The notes: generated from the sequence alone by a model not told the origin. 64,000 nt of DNA from Flammeovirgaceae bacterium UBA6059 (GCA_002435755.1 DIYH01000034.1:98124-162123), one strand, 5' to 3'. Positions 1 to 8,996 are shown, numbered from the stretch's first letter. Program-made: numbers and translations.

Positions 1-17
1 AAAGCGACTAGACTGTT

Positions 18-758
18 TCATAGCTCCAAAAGGGGTTCGGCAGTCAATTGTGCAGTCTTGTCTCTCAGGAGAGTCATCAGCTCGTTTACAGAAATGGAGA
101 CTAACAGCCAACCAAAATGCATATCCCAAGCATAATGAATGAAGGCTATACCTAATCCGAGGATAAGTGCTGTCTCAAGAAAGTTGATGAAGAATTCTCC
201 AATTGTGAGCCATTTGGCAAAGCATCGGTCAAGCAGCTTATAAAAGTGGCTGGTTCCGCGCTTTGTGAGTTGATTGGTGCCAAAACCTGACCAATTTTTG
301 AGCGTGTGAAACAGTGAGCTACCAAAGAACAAAGCATTAAAGCATAGAACGGGTAAAGAGATGATATTATCTATGGCAACATCATAGAATACCTCGTACC
401 ATTTCATTCCTTGCCAATGAGGTGGCTCTGGCATGGAAAATGACGACAGAGCATCCCACACAGTCCAGACATAATGACTGTTGTAAGCGATCATCATAGT
501 GCTACAGGCCAAAGTCAAGAACAGACCACAGACCAATACGCCGTGATTGCCGTTTTTTGTGGCTGTCAGCATGTAGGCTTGCATCGCTGAATTCACTCTG
601 ACAAGGCGAAGCATTATCCACAGTAGAGCTTTGCCAAATTCTGTGATCAGCATCTTGTAGATCGGTGAATTGCAAGCGCCCTCAATCAGAGCGGGTTCAC
701 CCAATTTCAGGGCTTTTCTGATCCGTACAGACCGATTGGAACTTGTCTTTTTCATCAC
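18..758 (-). CDS. Multi-pass membrane protein, unknown function
   Basis: Protein of 246 residues that I do not recognise. It has a basic N-terminus (Lys/Arg-rich, about residues 3-20) and hydrophobic stretches near residues 75-92, 128-150 and 190-212, so it is probably an inner-membrane protein. It is the last gene of a minus-strand cluster running from about 2680 down to 18, after a membrane/coiled-coil protein and an interrupted VWA-like gene. A strong hairpin lies between it and the preceding gene, so its expression may be partly uncoupled. No Shine-Dalgarno sequence is visible before the ATG. The reading frame is long and the cluster is compact, which supports a real gene; function is unknown. 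Confidence 0.6.
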   Translation of the reverse strand: MMKKTSSNRSVRIRKALKLGEPALIEGACNSPIYKMLITEFGKALLWIMLRLVRVNSAMQAYMLTATKNGNHGVLVCGLFLTLACSTMMIAYNSHYVWTVWDALSSFSMPEPPHWQGMKWYEVFYDVAIDNIISLPVLCFNALFFGSSLFHTLKNWSGFGTNQLTKRGTSHFYKLLDRCFAKWLTIGEFFINFLETALILGLGIAFIHYAWDMHFGWLLVSISVNELMTLLRDKTAQLTAEPLLEL

Positions 759-792
759 TATTGATTGATTCTTAATGACCGCATAGCCAATG

Positions 793-823
793 GATCAAAG
801 CGGCTCAAAGAGCCGCCTTGATC
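793..823 (-). terminator. Strong hairpin overlapping the stop codon of the VWA-like gene
   Basis: Two 14-base arms (793-806 and 810-823) pair with a single mismatch around a 3-base loop, with a GC-rich core of GCGGCTC/GAGCCGC. The stem overlaps the stop codon of the gene ending at 805. There is no long T-tract after it on the minus strand, so it could be a terminator, an attenuator, or an mRNA-end stabiliser between the VWA-like gene and the membrane gene at 18-758. Confidence 0.55.
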
Positions 824-1272
824 ACAACCTCTTTTGCTCCAAAGTGCAGCAAGGCTTTTTTCCACCATCTGGCAGACCACACAGCGAGCTCGATATCGCC
901 TTGGGTTACAACGAGTATAAATTCGGCTCCTGAAAAGTTGGGCAGCTTTCCATTATCCGCCTCAAAGGCATCAATGATCTTCTCAAAATCATCCATTAAT
1001 GCTGGTGGCTTATTCGCGTAGTTCAAAAATTCTGCGACATATCCAGATTCGACAAAATCACTTTCTAGGATAATCAGAGTACGTTCACTTCCACTGGCTA
1101 ACTGACTTTCAAGGGCGCATAGGCTACGAAAAATCTCAGTGCGCTGATCATCTGTTGGCTGCGCCAATTCTTCGAAGTCAGCTAAGCCCTTGGTAAGGAA
1201 ACTAGAAAGGTCACGCCGACGATCAAGCACCGAACCTTCGGCCTGGGGCAACGTGGCTACATTAACTCTCAC
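805..1272 (-). CDS. VWA-like domain protein, C-terminal part (downstream of in-frame stop)
   Basis: Frame of 155 residues that opens at a GTG. Its pattern matches the latter half of a von Willebrand A-type fold: an Ile/Leu-rich strand ending in ESDFVESG (where VWA proteins usually have a SD motif after a beta strand), then a strand FILVV and a final helix-strand with WW near the C-terminus. The metal-site motif expected at the N-terminus is missing here. It lies upstream, in the same frame, in the piece at 1300-1521; only one TAG codon (1300-1302) and nine sense codons separate the two. I therefore read 805-1521 as one 239-codon gene broken by a point nonsense mutation, a sequencing error, or a recoded amber codon. 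The VWA assignment is inference from the pattern. Confidence 0.5.
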   Translation of the reverse strand: MRVNVATLPQAEGSVLDRRRDLSSFLTKGLADFEELAQPTDDQRTEIFRSLCALESQLASGSERTLIILESDFVESGYVAEFLNYANKPPALMDDFEKIIDAFEADNGKLPNFSGAEFILVVTQGDIELAVWSARWWKKALLHFGAKEVVIKAAL

Positions 1273-1299
1273 AATGGATGGCTCCCCAATGACACTGGT

Positions 1300-1521
1300 C
1301 TAGAGATTAACCCCAGCCTTGGAGTTCGGTAAATCCAGGAGATGAATAACCTTCTTGAAGGTTACTTTGGGCTGGAAAGCTTCAATACCTGCACTGACCG
1401 AAATATCCTTCAAATAGGCAGCATTGATTTGTTGGGCATAGCTCGCAAGACACACAAGGCTTGCGAAAATGGTAGTGCCAACCTTGTTGGCCACCACCAC
1501 GAATAGATGTTGAATTTTCAT
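1300..1521 (-). CDS. VWA-like gene, N-terminal part ending in an in-frame amber codon
   Basis: Frame of 73 residues starting at an ATG that overlaps the stop of the preceding gene by ATGA, a translational-coupling arrangement. Near its end it carries VIHLLDLPNS, which resembles a degenerate VWA metal-site motif (DxSxS with Pro for the first Ser). It stops at TAG 1300-1302, and the same frame reads on without a break into the 805-1272 gene. As a stand-alone 73-residue protein it makes little sense; as the front of an interrupted VWA-like protein it fits. What could also be true: the two pieces are expressed separately from the coupled ATG and the internal GTG at 1272. Confidence 0.45.
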   Translation of the reverse strand: MKIQHLFVVVANKVGTTIFASLVCLASYAQQINAAYLKDISVSAGIEAFQPKVTFKKVIHLLDLPNSKAGVNL

Positions 1522-2303
1522 TTGAATAGATTTTTAAAGAATGATGGTTTTTTGTTATTGTAGACTGCTTCAATGATCGTTACTTGCAGACGATGCATAA
1601 GAACAATGAGGTGCAATTGATATTGCAGCTGTGACTTTAACTCCTGCTCTTTTCGCTCATATGCTGCTGTATCTTTCTCAAGCTTCTCAATTCTGGCATT
1701 CACACGCTCTTTGGCAATGTTTTCAGGATTAGCCAAGGCACGTTTATAGATACCCTCCAGAACCACGACCTTCGACTGGAACCATCTGAGGAGTCCAGAC
1801 ATTTGTAAGGACTTTTTAGTAGGCTTCATTTCTTCAGAACTTCTTGCTACTAGATATTCGATGAAGGTCGCACAGGAAAAAAGCACAATGGTTAACCCGA
1901 CGGCAATCCAGTGACGGTAGGATGCTGCGGAGCTTTCCTCTTGCTTGATTTCACCATCATTTAGAAAATCGGCAAATGGGTCATTATCCATTAATTCCAT
2001 AGCTGCGTGTTGACCGAATAAGGCACATACATTCAATGCCAAAAAGATGCTGACAGCAATTCCGAAATCTTGCTTAAGATCTCTAGCTAGCAATCTCCCC
2101 GACACAACCGCCAGAATGAGATAGATAACGGCCATACCTCTTGAAAGCCAAGTGGCAAGATCGTCTGGCATTTCAAAAACGTAGAGGTACAATGCTTCGG
2201 TGATTGAAGAATCAACACCGAAGAATGTAAGCCCGATTACCAGCAAGGCACTCCAATGCACCACCGGCTTTTTCACAATCGAAAAGAGTCTCTTTTGATC
2301 CAT
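1518..2303 (-). CDS. Membrane protein with C-terminal coiled coil
   Basis: Protein of 261 residues, not recognised. Hydrophobic segments are visible at about residues 17-38, 52-70, 78-98 and 132-152, followed by a charged, heptad-like region (about residues 190-240, rich in Glu, Lys, Gln) and a basic tail. That is the layout of an integral membrane protein with a cytoplasmic coiled coil. It lies 2 bases downstream of the helical protein gene at 2306-2680, and its stop overlaps the ATG of the VWA-like gene by four bases, so all appear to be one transcription unit. No Shine-Dalgarno sequence is seen. Confidence 0.65.
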   Translation of the reverse strand: MDQKRLFSIVKKPVVHWSALLVIGLTFFGVDSSITEALYLYVFEMPDDLATWLSRGMAVIYLILAVVSGRLLARDLKQDFGIAVSIFLALNVCALFGQHAAMELMDNDPFADFLNDGEIKQEESSAASYRHWIAVGLTIVLFSCATFIEYLVARSSEEMKPTKKSLQMSGLLRWFQSKVVVLEGIYKRALANPENIAKERVNARIEKLEKDTAAYERKEQELKSQLQYQLHLIVLMHRLQVTIIEAVYNNKKPSFFKNLFK

Positions 2304-2305
2304 AA

Positions 2306-2680
2306 CTATTTCGTTTTGGTTCTCGTATATTTTTTAGCTTCTGTTAAGCGTGATTTCAGATCGTTGAGCTTAGCTAGCAGCTTGTCGATCTTAACAAAAA
2401 ATCTGTCTGGCAGAGTGATCTTTTCACAAGCGACGTAGTGATCATAGCGCTCATTGATATCATCGATTTCCGCTTTAGCCTGCTTGAGCTTAAAAGCGTA
2501 ATCCTCCAACTGCTCATAATAATGAGCGTTCGTTGCAAGCTTCAATTGATTACTCTCGAATTCCTTAAGCTTCAAAGGAACTGAGATCAGGAACCGGGCC
2601 TTCTTAAGTTTCTGCGCCTCTTTTATGTGCGCCCAAACAAAGGCCTTCTGGTCATTTTGGAATTGCTCTAAGTGTGACAT
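2306..2680 (-). CDS. Small helical, coiled-coil protein
   Basis: About 124 residues from the ATG at 2680; the frame extends upstream to a TTG at 2716, which I consider less likely. The sequence is almost entirely charged and helical (Lys, Glu, Gln, Leu in heptad-like spacing), with no membrane segment or catalytic motif that I can name. It is the first gene of the minus-strand cluster 2680-18 and is divergent from the plus-strand gene at 2787. The cluster promoter must therefore lie within 2681-2786. Confidence 0.55.
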   Translation of the reverse strand: MSHLEQFQNDQKAFVWAHIKEAQKLKKARFLISVPLKLKEFESNQLKLATNAHYYEQLEDYAFKLKQAKAEIDDINERYDHYVACEKITLPDRFFVKIDKLLAKLNDLKSRLTEAKKYTRTKTK

Positions 2681-2786
2681 ACCAATTATTTTTTCTGTGT
2701 AATTTTCTATTCCCAATGTTACGAGAAGGGTTCAGGAGCACAGGTGAAATGAGATGACAATGTATTAACAATGTAATTGCACCGAA

Positions 2787-3701
2787 ATGAAATTGAATAG
2801 CAGAAAGCTCAACAAGGAGGATCAGAAGATATGCGAAGCCCTTTTTGATAAGGCCACTGTGAAGTATGGAATTACCGACCGAAAGTTTGTGGAGTTATCG
2901 GATTTTGAGATCAAACGCCTTCAGCTTGCACTTTCTATGTGGATAAATGACTACCAGAAGGAAAATGGTAAACAGCAGGACAAATATTTCTCAAATGTTG
3001 ATGACAGTAGGACCTTTAATAATTATCAGGAACGGCTGCTGAAAAATGCCAATGAAATCGGCTGCTCTGAATCAGTGCTAAACTCACTTACCCTGTACGC
3101 CACCGATGGAGAATACCTTGAATGGCCGCTTTACAGGTCTCATGTGAAAGAGCAAAAGGATAGAGAGGAGAAAGAAATTGAGGTTAAGGATTCTAAGCAG
3201 GAAATTGTTGAAGAACATAGGGCTTTCGCTGAACACGAGAGTAGTTCTGATGAAGATGACAACCCTGAAAGCAGCGCCCCATCAAAGGACGGCAAGAAAG
3301 AAGAAACTTATTTAAAGAGACTGCAAGAATTAATTCGGGAATTTCAAACGTCTACAATTGGTATAATAATCGCTTTTTTACTGACGATCTTAGGGATATT
3401 CAATGAGCAATTCGGAATCTCGATTTCCGGTGTTTTGGAGGAGAGAGAATATCTGGAGGAGAGAAAGCAAAGAGTAATTACAGGAAACATCGTGAACCAA
3501 AAAAACGACCCGATATCCTCTGCTCAAGTCAGTTGGGATGGTGGTTTTGTAGTGTCAGATTCAACTGGATATTTCGAAGTTCCTTTAGGTCTAATTACAA
3601 AGGAAGATACCCTGCGACTCGTTATCAATTTAGCAGGCTATCAGATAGATGAATTTCTCTATCGAGAAGGGAATAACGATGTGATTCTAATAGCTCAATG
3701 A
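2787..3701 (+). CDS. Single-pass membrane protein with carboxypeptidase-regulatory-like C-terminal domain
   Basis: Protein of 304 residues. Residues 1-115 are a soluble helical region, about 117-175 a highly charged low-complexity linker, about 190-208 a transmembrane helix, and 225-304 a beta-sandwich of the carboxypeptidase regulatory-like type (GNIVNQKNDPISSAQVSWDG, then DSTGYFEVP and LAGYQ). That domain is common in Bacteroidota envelope proteins; having it after an internal TM with a cytoplasmic-looking N-terminal half is unusual and suggests a signal-coupling or scaffold role. The large minus-strand protein at 4954-7449 carries a similar domain near its N-terminus, so the two may be related. 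Function unknown. Confidence 0.6.
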   Translation: MKLNSRKLNKEDQKICEALFDKATVKYGITDRKFVELSDFEIKRLQLALSMWINDYQKENGKQQDKYFSNVDDSRTFNNYQERLLKNANEIGCSESVLNSLTLYATDGEYLEWPLYRSHVKEQKDREEKEIEVKDSKQEIVEEHRAFAEHESSSDEDDNPESSAPSKDGKKEETYLKRLQELIREFQTSTIGIIIAFLLTILGIFNEQFGISISGVLEEREYLEERKQRVITGNIVNQKNDPISSAQVSWDGGFVVSDSTGYFEVPLGLITKEDTLRLVINLAGYQIDEFLYREGNNDVILIAQ

Positions 3702-3818
3702 CCAAATGTTATAGTTTGAAGAACTGACGCAGAATCCCATAATTAATTAAAACTTCCGAACCATTAACTATTTAATAACTCTCTACAGTTACAATAATGT
3801 GTAGCTAAGGAGTCCTTA

Positions 3819-4844
3819 ATGGGTAGTGACCAAAAAGATACTGTAAGTAAACTCGACTCATTGTCACTTAACGGCAAGTTTAATTCTGCCTCTGGTGTCG
3901 ACCGAGATACAGTTTACAGCAATATTGAATATGAAGACGTGTTGAAAGCCATTTTTTCACAGGAAAAGCTAAGGATCTTACACTTAGCGGACGGACATCA
4001 TTATGATTTTGGAGTGCAATACCTTGTACGAGGTCCAGAATTGATTGAATTAATGGAACAAAACGGCTTTGATAAGTTTCTTATCGAGCAACACCCTAAA
4101 GATCTTGAATATAGCTACACAGTTATCGACAAATATGAATACCAAAATGAACTAATTGAAGATGAGGTAGAGTTCTTTCGCTCAGCCTATTGGTATGCAG
4201 ATGACGAACAGAGAGAAGCAATACTGTCTGAATTTTATAGCACTCTGCCCCTAAGAGAAGGTATTGAATCTAGGGAAGAAAATATAAATAAGTTCATGGT
4301 TGAACTTGTGAATGAATTGCAGCTCATTAAAACGCGTGAATCTAATATTGCTGTAATAGGTATTGATCATGAAACAAATCAGCAGAAAAGTGCTATCGAA
4401 GAAAAACCTAATGCTGAGCAATATGACAGATGGCTTGCAAGATTTGCCTATGATAATGTGATTGCCGCCAAACTCGACTCTATCATTGATAAGACCACAT
4501 CGAAAGTAGCAATTGCATATGGTGCAAGTCACCAGTTCGACCCAAAATCCAATGAGCATGAGCCGCATGCAATCCAAAGGATTGAAGTTTTCCCAGATAA
4601 GGCATCCCACACTAATCGGCAAACGCGAATTGCGCGATTATTAGAATCAGAAATGGCGCCAATAAACTGGAATGATACCAATGATAAGACCTGCATAGGA
4701 CAGTATTTCGAGAAAGAGAAGGTATTTATACTCAATAAAGACGCTCCGATTGAATTACGAGATAAATTAGATCGAATTGTTGATAGTCTTTCAAAACTAA
4801 ATATTGAGTCCACGTTAGATACACTTGGTCACAACCCGAAATAG
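3819..4844 (+). CDS. EreA/ChaN-like (TraB superfamily) protein, tentative
   Basis: Protein of 341 residues without signal peptide or TM. The first third has a strand-turn ILHLADGHHYDFG followed by FLIEQHP, and later a strand ending in IAYGASH. This succession (LGxxHH near the start, an IEQ motif, a G-x-S-H strand) resembles the erythromycin-esterase/ChaN/TraB superfamily, which includes hydrolases and haem-binding proteins. The match is by pattern only and I would not assign a substrate. The last 100 residues are helical and charged. It is convergent with the gene at 4954-7449 and separated by 117 bases from the membrane protein gene before it. Confidence 0.5.
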   Translation: MGSDQKDTVSKLDSLSLNGKFNSASGVDRDTVYSNIEYEDVLKAIFSQEKLRILHLADGHHYDFGVQYLVRGPELIELMEQNGFDKFLIEQHPKDLEYSYTVIDKYEYQNELIEDEVEFFRSAYWYADDEQREAILSEFYSTLPLREGIESREENINKFMVELVNELQLIKTRESNIAVIGIDHETNQQKSAIEEKPNAEQYDRWLARFAYDNVIAAKLDSIIDKTTSKVAIAYGASHQFDPKSNEHEPHAIQRIEVFPDKASHTNRQTRIARLLESEMAPINWNDTNDKTCIGQYFEKEKVFILNKDAPIELRDKLDRIVDSLSKLNIESTLDTLGHNPK

Positions 4845-4953
4845 ACCTTACTTGTACTCTTTTACAAATTTTGAAGGCATATTTCTTTATCTCCTTTATA
4901 AAACAGAAAAGAAGAAATGTACCTCACAAGAAAATTTATTTTGTGGTATTAAA

Positions 4954-7449
4954 TCATCTATAACGAGCGGTACCACGCGATTTTGAAAACATAGAAAACA
5001 TATTTCTAAATACAGTCTTAAAGGTTTTCCTACGTACTTTTCTTTTTTTACTATAAAAAAAGAGTCTCTCATTCGAGGCGAGTCGTTCTGCAAGGTCTCC
5101 GTGACCTAAATCATTTGCGTTAAGAATCATCTCTGTTCTACTTTGCTTTCTGATCTTTACCGACTTGATGCGGTACCTATATCTTTGAAGATCTTGTATT
5201 GATTGTAGTCTTGGGTATCGGGGATGATTTTGTAGGTATTCGAGATTCCCGAGTGCATGCGTGTACGCTGCTATTGCATAGCGTTTAGAATGGCGACTTT
5301 GAATTACTTCATGCATTTCTTCTCTGGCCCATAACCTTGAGTTATGTATCCATTCGAACTCTCCATGCCAGGTCGTATTGGAATCATTTGTAGATATCTC
5401 ATTTAAGTGATATAAAAGGAATTGGCATGTCTCATCGGTTCTTAAGATTTTCTTATTCGTATTGCCTCTATAGAGCTCAAAATAGTAAATATCTGAGTAC
5501 TTAGTATAACTAAAGTTTGGTAGACTCTCGATGTAGTCGGTAACCCTATCTAGGTGATATGAGTAATCATCGATTATGGTTCCGGATCGAAGTAATTGAC
5601 GCCCAGCTATATGAAGCTGCAGCTTCCAATAACTATAATCAAAATTGCTAAATGCTGGGTATCGGCTATTTATTTTTTCAATGACATGGTCCGCTTCAAG
5701 CAAAATTTTTCGGCGTTTTTTATTTCTCCAGAAATCTCCATCAAGTCTAGCCAGTGCTAGCGAACAATGAATGAATTTATCAATCATCCAAGGGCGATCA
5801 AAAACCAATACCTTGAGAAGACTGACGTCTGACTCTAAAATGGAGAACCCTTCTTGATCAGAGTAAGGTGAATCTCGCTCAGTAGCTAAGATACGGTGCA
5901 AATCGTAAAGGACAACATCCCTGTGAGGATCAAGCTGGAACTCATCCAGTATCGCCTTTACCTGCTGAATATCTTCGAAGTGTTCTTCCCTACTCTGACG
6001 TGAAAACGAAAATCTTCTATATTCGAAAGCGTCCGAGAGACTAATTTCATTTGCTATACAAGAGAGATATTCTGAAATATACGATTGCGGATCAAGAACC
6101 CTCAATTCTCGATAGAGGCGTTTCGCTTCTGAATATTTCGCCTTAGCATTACTTATATGAGATAGGTTATGGTAAGCCATGCCTATGATCAGTGTTGTAT
6201 GAGCTATACTCTCTCTTGCTTTTAGTCCGATTCCTGCTTGTTTAATTCGTAACTGCAAAATATCATTTGAAAACCTCAGGTTTTTATCGGCTGCACCAAA
6301 CAGTCCTATTTCAACATGGACACGAGCTAGATATGCATGGGCCTTAGCTGATTCCAGTAAATATTTGTTTGCCCTGGTAAGATTCAACTTTTCGAATTCA
6401 CTTGAAGCCCTCTCTAGGTGGGATTTCGCCTTATCGAAACTTCCCATTTCTACATATGCATATCCATAGAGAGCATCAACCTTTGCAGCATTTAAGCTAT
6501 TGTCTAAGAACATGTCATCATTATCAAGTACCTTCAGTTGCTTGATTACTTTATCGTACAGTTTTTTCTCAAACAAAAATGAAAGCAGAGAAAGTCGTCT
6601 TTCAAAATCCACTTCAGTTAATGAAAAAAGTAGCTTGAGAATACGATCAGCATCTAAGTATCTGTTTGTAAGTACGTAGGATCTTGCCAACAAACTGTTT
6701 GCCACGATTAGGTTCTCAGCTGCTTGATATTCATTTTTCTCAAGGTTACTAATAGATGTTGCCAATTCAATTTCTACTTTCTCATCTTCGAGTAATGTGA
6801 TAACCGCATGATAATTGTTGTTGTCAAAGTTGGACTGTGCAATTCCTATAATCTTATTTCTTTTGATCATATTCTCCATTGAGACACGATCACTACTCAT
6901 CTTACCGAAAAATCGACGGGCAATTTCACTATTATCCCTTATCTGACCTGCTTCTATTTTTACTTCCTGTATTTCATCGAGAACCTGATCAAATTTGTCT
7001 TTCCCATCTCTTTTTTTAATTACTATCCAATCAATGATGTTGTCTGTCTTAAATGAGAATGTTTGCACAGCAACAGTATTTCCTTCGTATCGAGCAAGTT
7101 TCAAAGTATCAGGCAACTCGAAAGACAAATCCACATTACCAGACTGTAAAGAATTGAATTGGAAAACCCCATGATGATCGGTACTTGTCCTGCTACCAGA
7201 GGTTTTAATAATAATTCCTTTGAGAGGCCTTCGGCTAATATTATCATCCTGAAATGAGAGTTTTCCCGAATAGTAGTACTTTGGTTGAGCAATTAAAACA
7301 TTTAGAGATGTGATGGAAAAAATCACAAACAAACAGGTGAAAAGTGAACCCTTAGCTTTCAATTTTTCTATTAGATTTCGTCCAAAAGTAAATATTATCT
7401 CTTGTAGACTTATGCAGTCTGAGTCAGAAATAAAGACCTCATCCGCCAA
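4954..7449 (-). CDS. Large exported/membrane-anchored TPR-like helical-repeat protein
   Basis: Frame of 831 residues. A hydrophobic segment at about residues 37-55 ends in LIAQ, a plausible signal-peptide end. It is followed by a carboxypeptidase-regulatory-like beta domain (about 58-150; DHHGVFQFNSL). From about residue 190 to 480 the protein is a run of helical hairpins with TPR-like spacing (YGYAYVEMGSFDKAKSHLER is one clear unit). The C-terminal 300 residues are less regular and end very basic. The first codon of the frame is TTG and no ATG lies before the signal-like segment, so the true start is uncertain. No neighbour gives a pathway; a sensory or scaffold role is inference. Confidence 0.55.
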   Translation of the reverse strand: MADEVFISDSDCISLQEIIFTFGRNLIEKLKAKGSLFTCLFVIFSITSLNVLIAQPKYYYSGKLSFQDDNISRRPLKGIIIKTSGSRTSTDHHGVFQFNSLQSGNVDLSFELPDTLKLARYEGNTVAVQTFSFKTDNIIDWIVIKKRDGKDKFDQVLDEIQEVKIEAGQIRDNSEIARRFFGKMSSDRVSMENMIKRNKIIGIAQSNFDNNNYHAVITLLEDEKVEIELATSISNLEKNEYQAAENLIVANSLLARSYVLTNRYLDADRILKLLFSLTEVDFERRLSLLSFLFEKKLYDKVIKQLKVLDNDDMFLDNSLNAAKVDALYGYAYVEMGSFDKAKSHLERASSEFEKLNLTRANKYLLESAKAHAYLARVHVEIGLFGAADKNLRFSNDILQLRIKQAGIGLKARESIAHTTLIIGMAYHNLSHISNAKAKYSEAKRLYRELRVLDPQSYISEYLSCIANEISLSDAFEYRRFSFSRQSREEHFEDIQQVKAILDEFQLDPHRDVVLYDLHRILATERDSPYSDQEGFSILESDVSLLKVLVFDRPWMIDKFIHCSLALARLDGDFWRNKKRRKILLEADHVIEKINSRYPAFSNFDYSYWKLQLHIAGRQLLRSGTIIDDYSYHLDRVTDYIESLPNFSYTKYSDIYYFELYRGNTNKKILRTDETCQFLLYHLNEISTNDSNTTWHGEFEWIHNSRLWAREEMHEVIQSRHSKRYAIAAYTHALGNLEYLQNHPRYPRLQSIQDLQRYRYRIKSVKIRKQSRTEMILNANDLGHGDLAERLASNERLFFYSKKRKVRRKTFKTVFRNMFSMFSKSRGTARYR

Positions 7450-7679
7450 CTAGCGACATTTCTAAAGGTCACAAAAATTCCTTCAATTACAACAAGGCGA
7501 TGTAGAAATAGGCAAAAAGTTCGGCAGTCAAAAGTGAAATGGATAGAGAAAAATAAATGACTTTGTCGGCATGTTAAGGTGGCTTAATCTATCCCTGAGC
7601 CATTACTAGCTGCAAGCAATTTCCAGTGTGCATTGAAAAGAATTCGGTGCGCCCTTCTGCACATCCTATAGGAGCAGGT

Positions 7680-8948
7680 TCAAACTTTGTAGGCGATTTG
7701 TTTTAGAATTTGGAATTTAGTTTCGATTCGGTGACCCCTCCCATATTTTGGCCCACTTTTCTTATGCCCCATTAGGTCATCAATTATTTCTTCGGGTGCC
7801 AGGGAATCTCTAAGTCTATCTTTAAATGTATGCCTTAATGAATAAATAGTGTGTTGCGGTGTAGGTCTAAGCCTTTCTTTACTTAAAAATTTATTAATGC
7901 TCGTGGAAAAGGAATCAGGATTCCCAATATTCTTAAATCCCATTGGAAATTCTTTAAAGGCAATCAGTGAACTACCTACCAATGGAATTTGACGTTCAGA
8001 GGTCTTTGTCTTCAATGAATATCCCTCCCTAGCGCGTATCCAAATGAATGGAATTTCTTCATCCAAACGTATATCCTCTGGGGCCAAACCAAATATTTCT
8101 GATACTCTTGCGCCTGTATCAGCGATGGCCCAAATGACCATACGATCTTCTACACCCAGATCATGTAATCGCAGTAATAACTCATTTTGCACATAAGAAG
8201 CCTCAAATGGCGGTCTGGATCGCTTTTCATCTCTGAAATTTGTCTTTACGAAAAGTGCTTCAGTATCTACGTCAATCTCATTGTTTAGAGAAACTGTGTG
8301 AATCATATCCTTCACAAAGTGGATTTGCTTATTCGCAGTGTTTGCGCTTCTGCCATTTCGTAACCTCTCTGCCCACCATCCTCTAAAAGAGAGAATATCA
8401 TTTCTACTTACTTGATTTATGCATTTGTCACCAATGACCTCAATAAAGTTGGTCATCGCTGCTTTTCTTGGGTTCTTCCATTTTCGAACTTGATGCTCAC
8501 TCTTGTTTTTAAGCCTCTCAGGTACCAAGTCCCAGAAAAGATCAGAACAGTCAGATAATCTAAGAGTGCTATCCCCCGCGCCCCCTAAAAGGGCTTCAGC
8601 TTTTCCTTTTTCATCTAAGTCTATGGAAAGTCGCTCTACGATCTCTTCTAAAGAAGATGCTGCAACTTGATCCGTAGTTTTGTAAGCAAAACCATACGCT
8701 TGAGCAAGCTTAACTGCGGCTTGATACCTGGCATTAAAGCTTGTTTGGTTACCTGATTGGATCAAACTTATCCAAAATGCCTCCATTTGTTGATCATAAA
8801 TCGCTGCTCTGAGTGTAGCTACCTTATAATCATCGGTCTTCAGAGAAATCTTTACCTCTTTTCTATTATCCAGGTGTTGGACTTGAGTAGGAACCCTTCT
8901 CCGATAAACATATTTATTCCCTCTTTTGTAAACATGATTACTCGACAT
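7680..8948 (-). CDS. Tyrosine-type site-specific integrase (full length)
   Basis: Integrase of 422 residues. The N-terminus (YKRGNKYVYRRRVP) matches the DUF6538-type arm domain common in proteobacterial integrases. A SAM-like core-binding region follows (about 125-215) and then the catalytic domain, with Arg281 in DTGARVSEI, the second-arginine box YSLRH (Arg372), His395 in MGHKK and the nucleophile Tyr402 in KYGRG. The first position of the HxxR box is Tyr rather than His, a tolerated variation in the family. It catalyses integration or excision of the carrying element through a 3'-phosphotyrosyl intermediate. A TTGAGGA ribosome site precedes the ATG. Three 12-bp repeats lie directly upstream. 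It marks an end or control region of the mobile block that continues to 15.8 kb. Confidence 0.9.
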   Translation of the reverse strand: MSSNHVYKRGNKYVYRRRVPTQVQHLDNRKEVKISLKTDDYKVATLRAAIYDQQMEAFWISLIQSGNQTSFNARYQAAVKLAQAYGFAYKTTDQVAASSLEEIVERLSIDLDEKGKAEALLGGAGDSTLRLSDCSDLFWDLVPERLKNKSEHQVRKWKNPRKAAMTNFIEVIGDKCINQVSRNDILSFRGWWAERLRNGRSANTANKQIHFVKDMIHTVSLNNEIDVDTEALFVKTNFRDEKRSRPPFEASYVQNELLLRLHDLGVEDRMVIWAIADTGARVSEIFGLAPEDIRLDEEIPFIWIRAREGYSLKTKTSERQIPLVGSSLIAFKEFPMGFKNIGNPDSFSTSINKFLSKERLRPTPQHTIYSLRHTFKDRLRDSLAPEEIIDDLMGHKKSGPKYGRGHRIETKFQILKQIAYKV

Positions 8949-8960
8949 TCAATCCTCAAC

Positions 8961-8996
8961 TGTGTACCAAATTGTGCCTCTATTTGTGTACCACAT
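8961..8996. repeat. 12-bp-period repeat array 1, upstream of integrase
   Basis: Three units in phase at 8961, 8973 and 8985: TGTGTACCAAAT, TGTGCCTCTATT (diverged) and TGTGTACCACAT. A near-identical array sits at 9192-9227. The position between the integrase start and the upstream gene suits integrase arm-type binding sites or an operator. Confidence 0.6.

Noticed and set aside
4915..4950. CACAAGAAAAT/ATTTTGTG hairpin between converging genes
   Set aside because: Pairing needs an internal bulge and the stem is weak; terminator not supported.
7516..7534. 13-mer GTTCGGCAGTCAA near 7520 also found near 35-47
   Set aside because: A shared 13-mer is expected many times by chance in 64 kb; flanks differ, so not taken as an attachment repeat.
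7660..7695. T-arm-like GCAGGTTCAAACTTTG at the integrase 3' end as a tRNA attachment site
   Set aside because: No acceptor or anticodon arm can be formed around it; no tRNA gene was found anywhere in the window.
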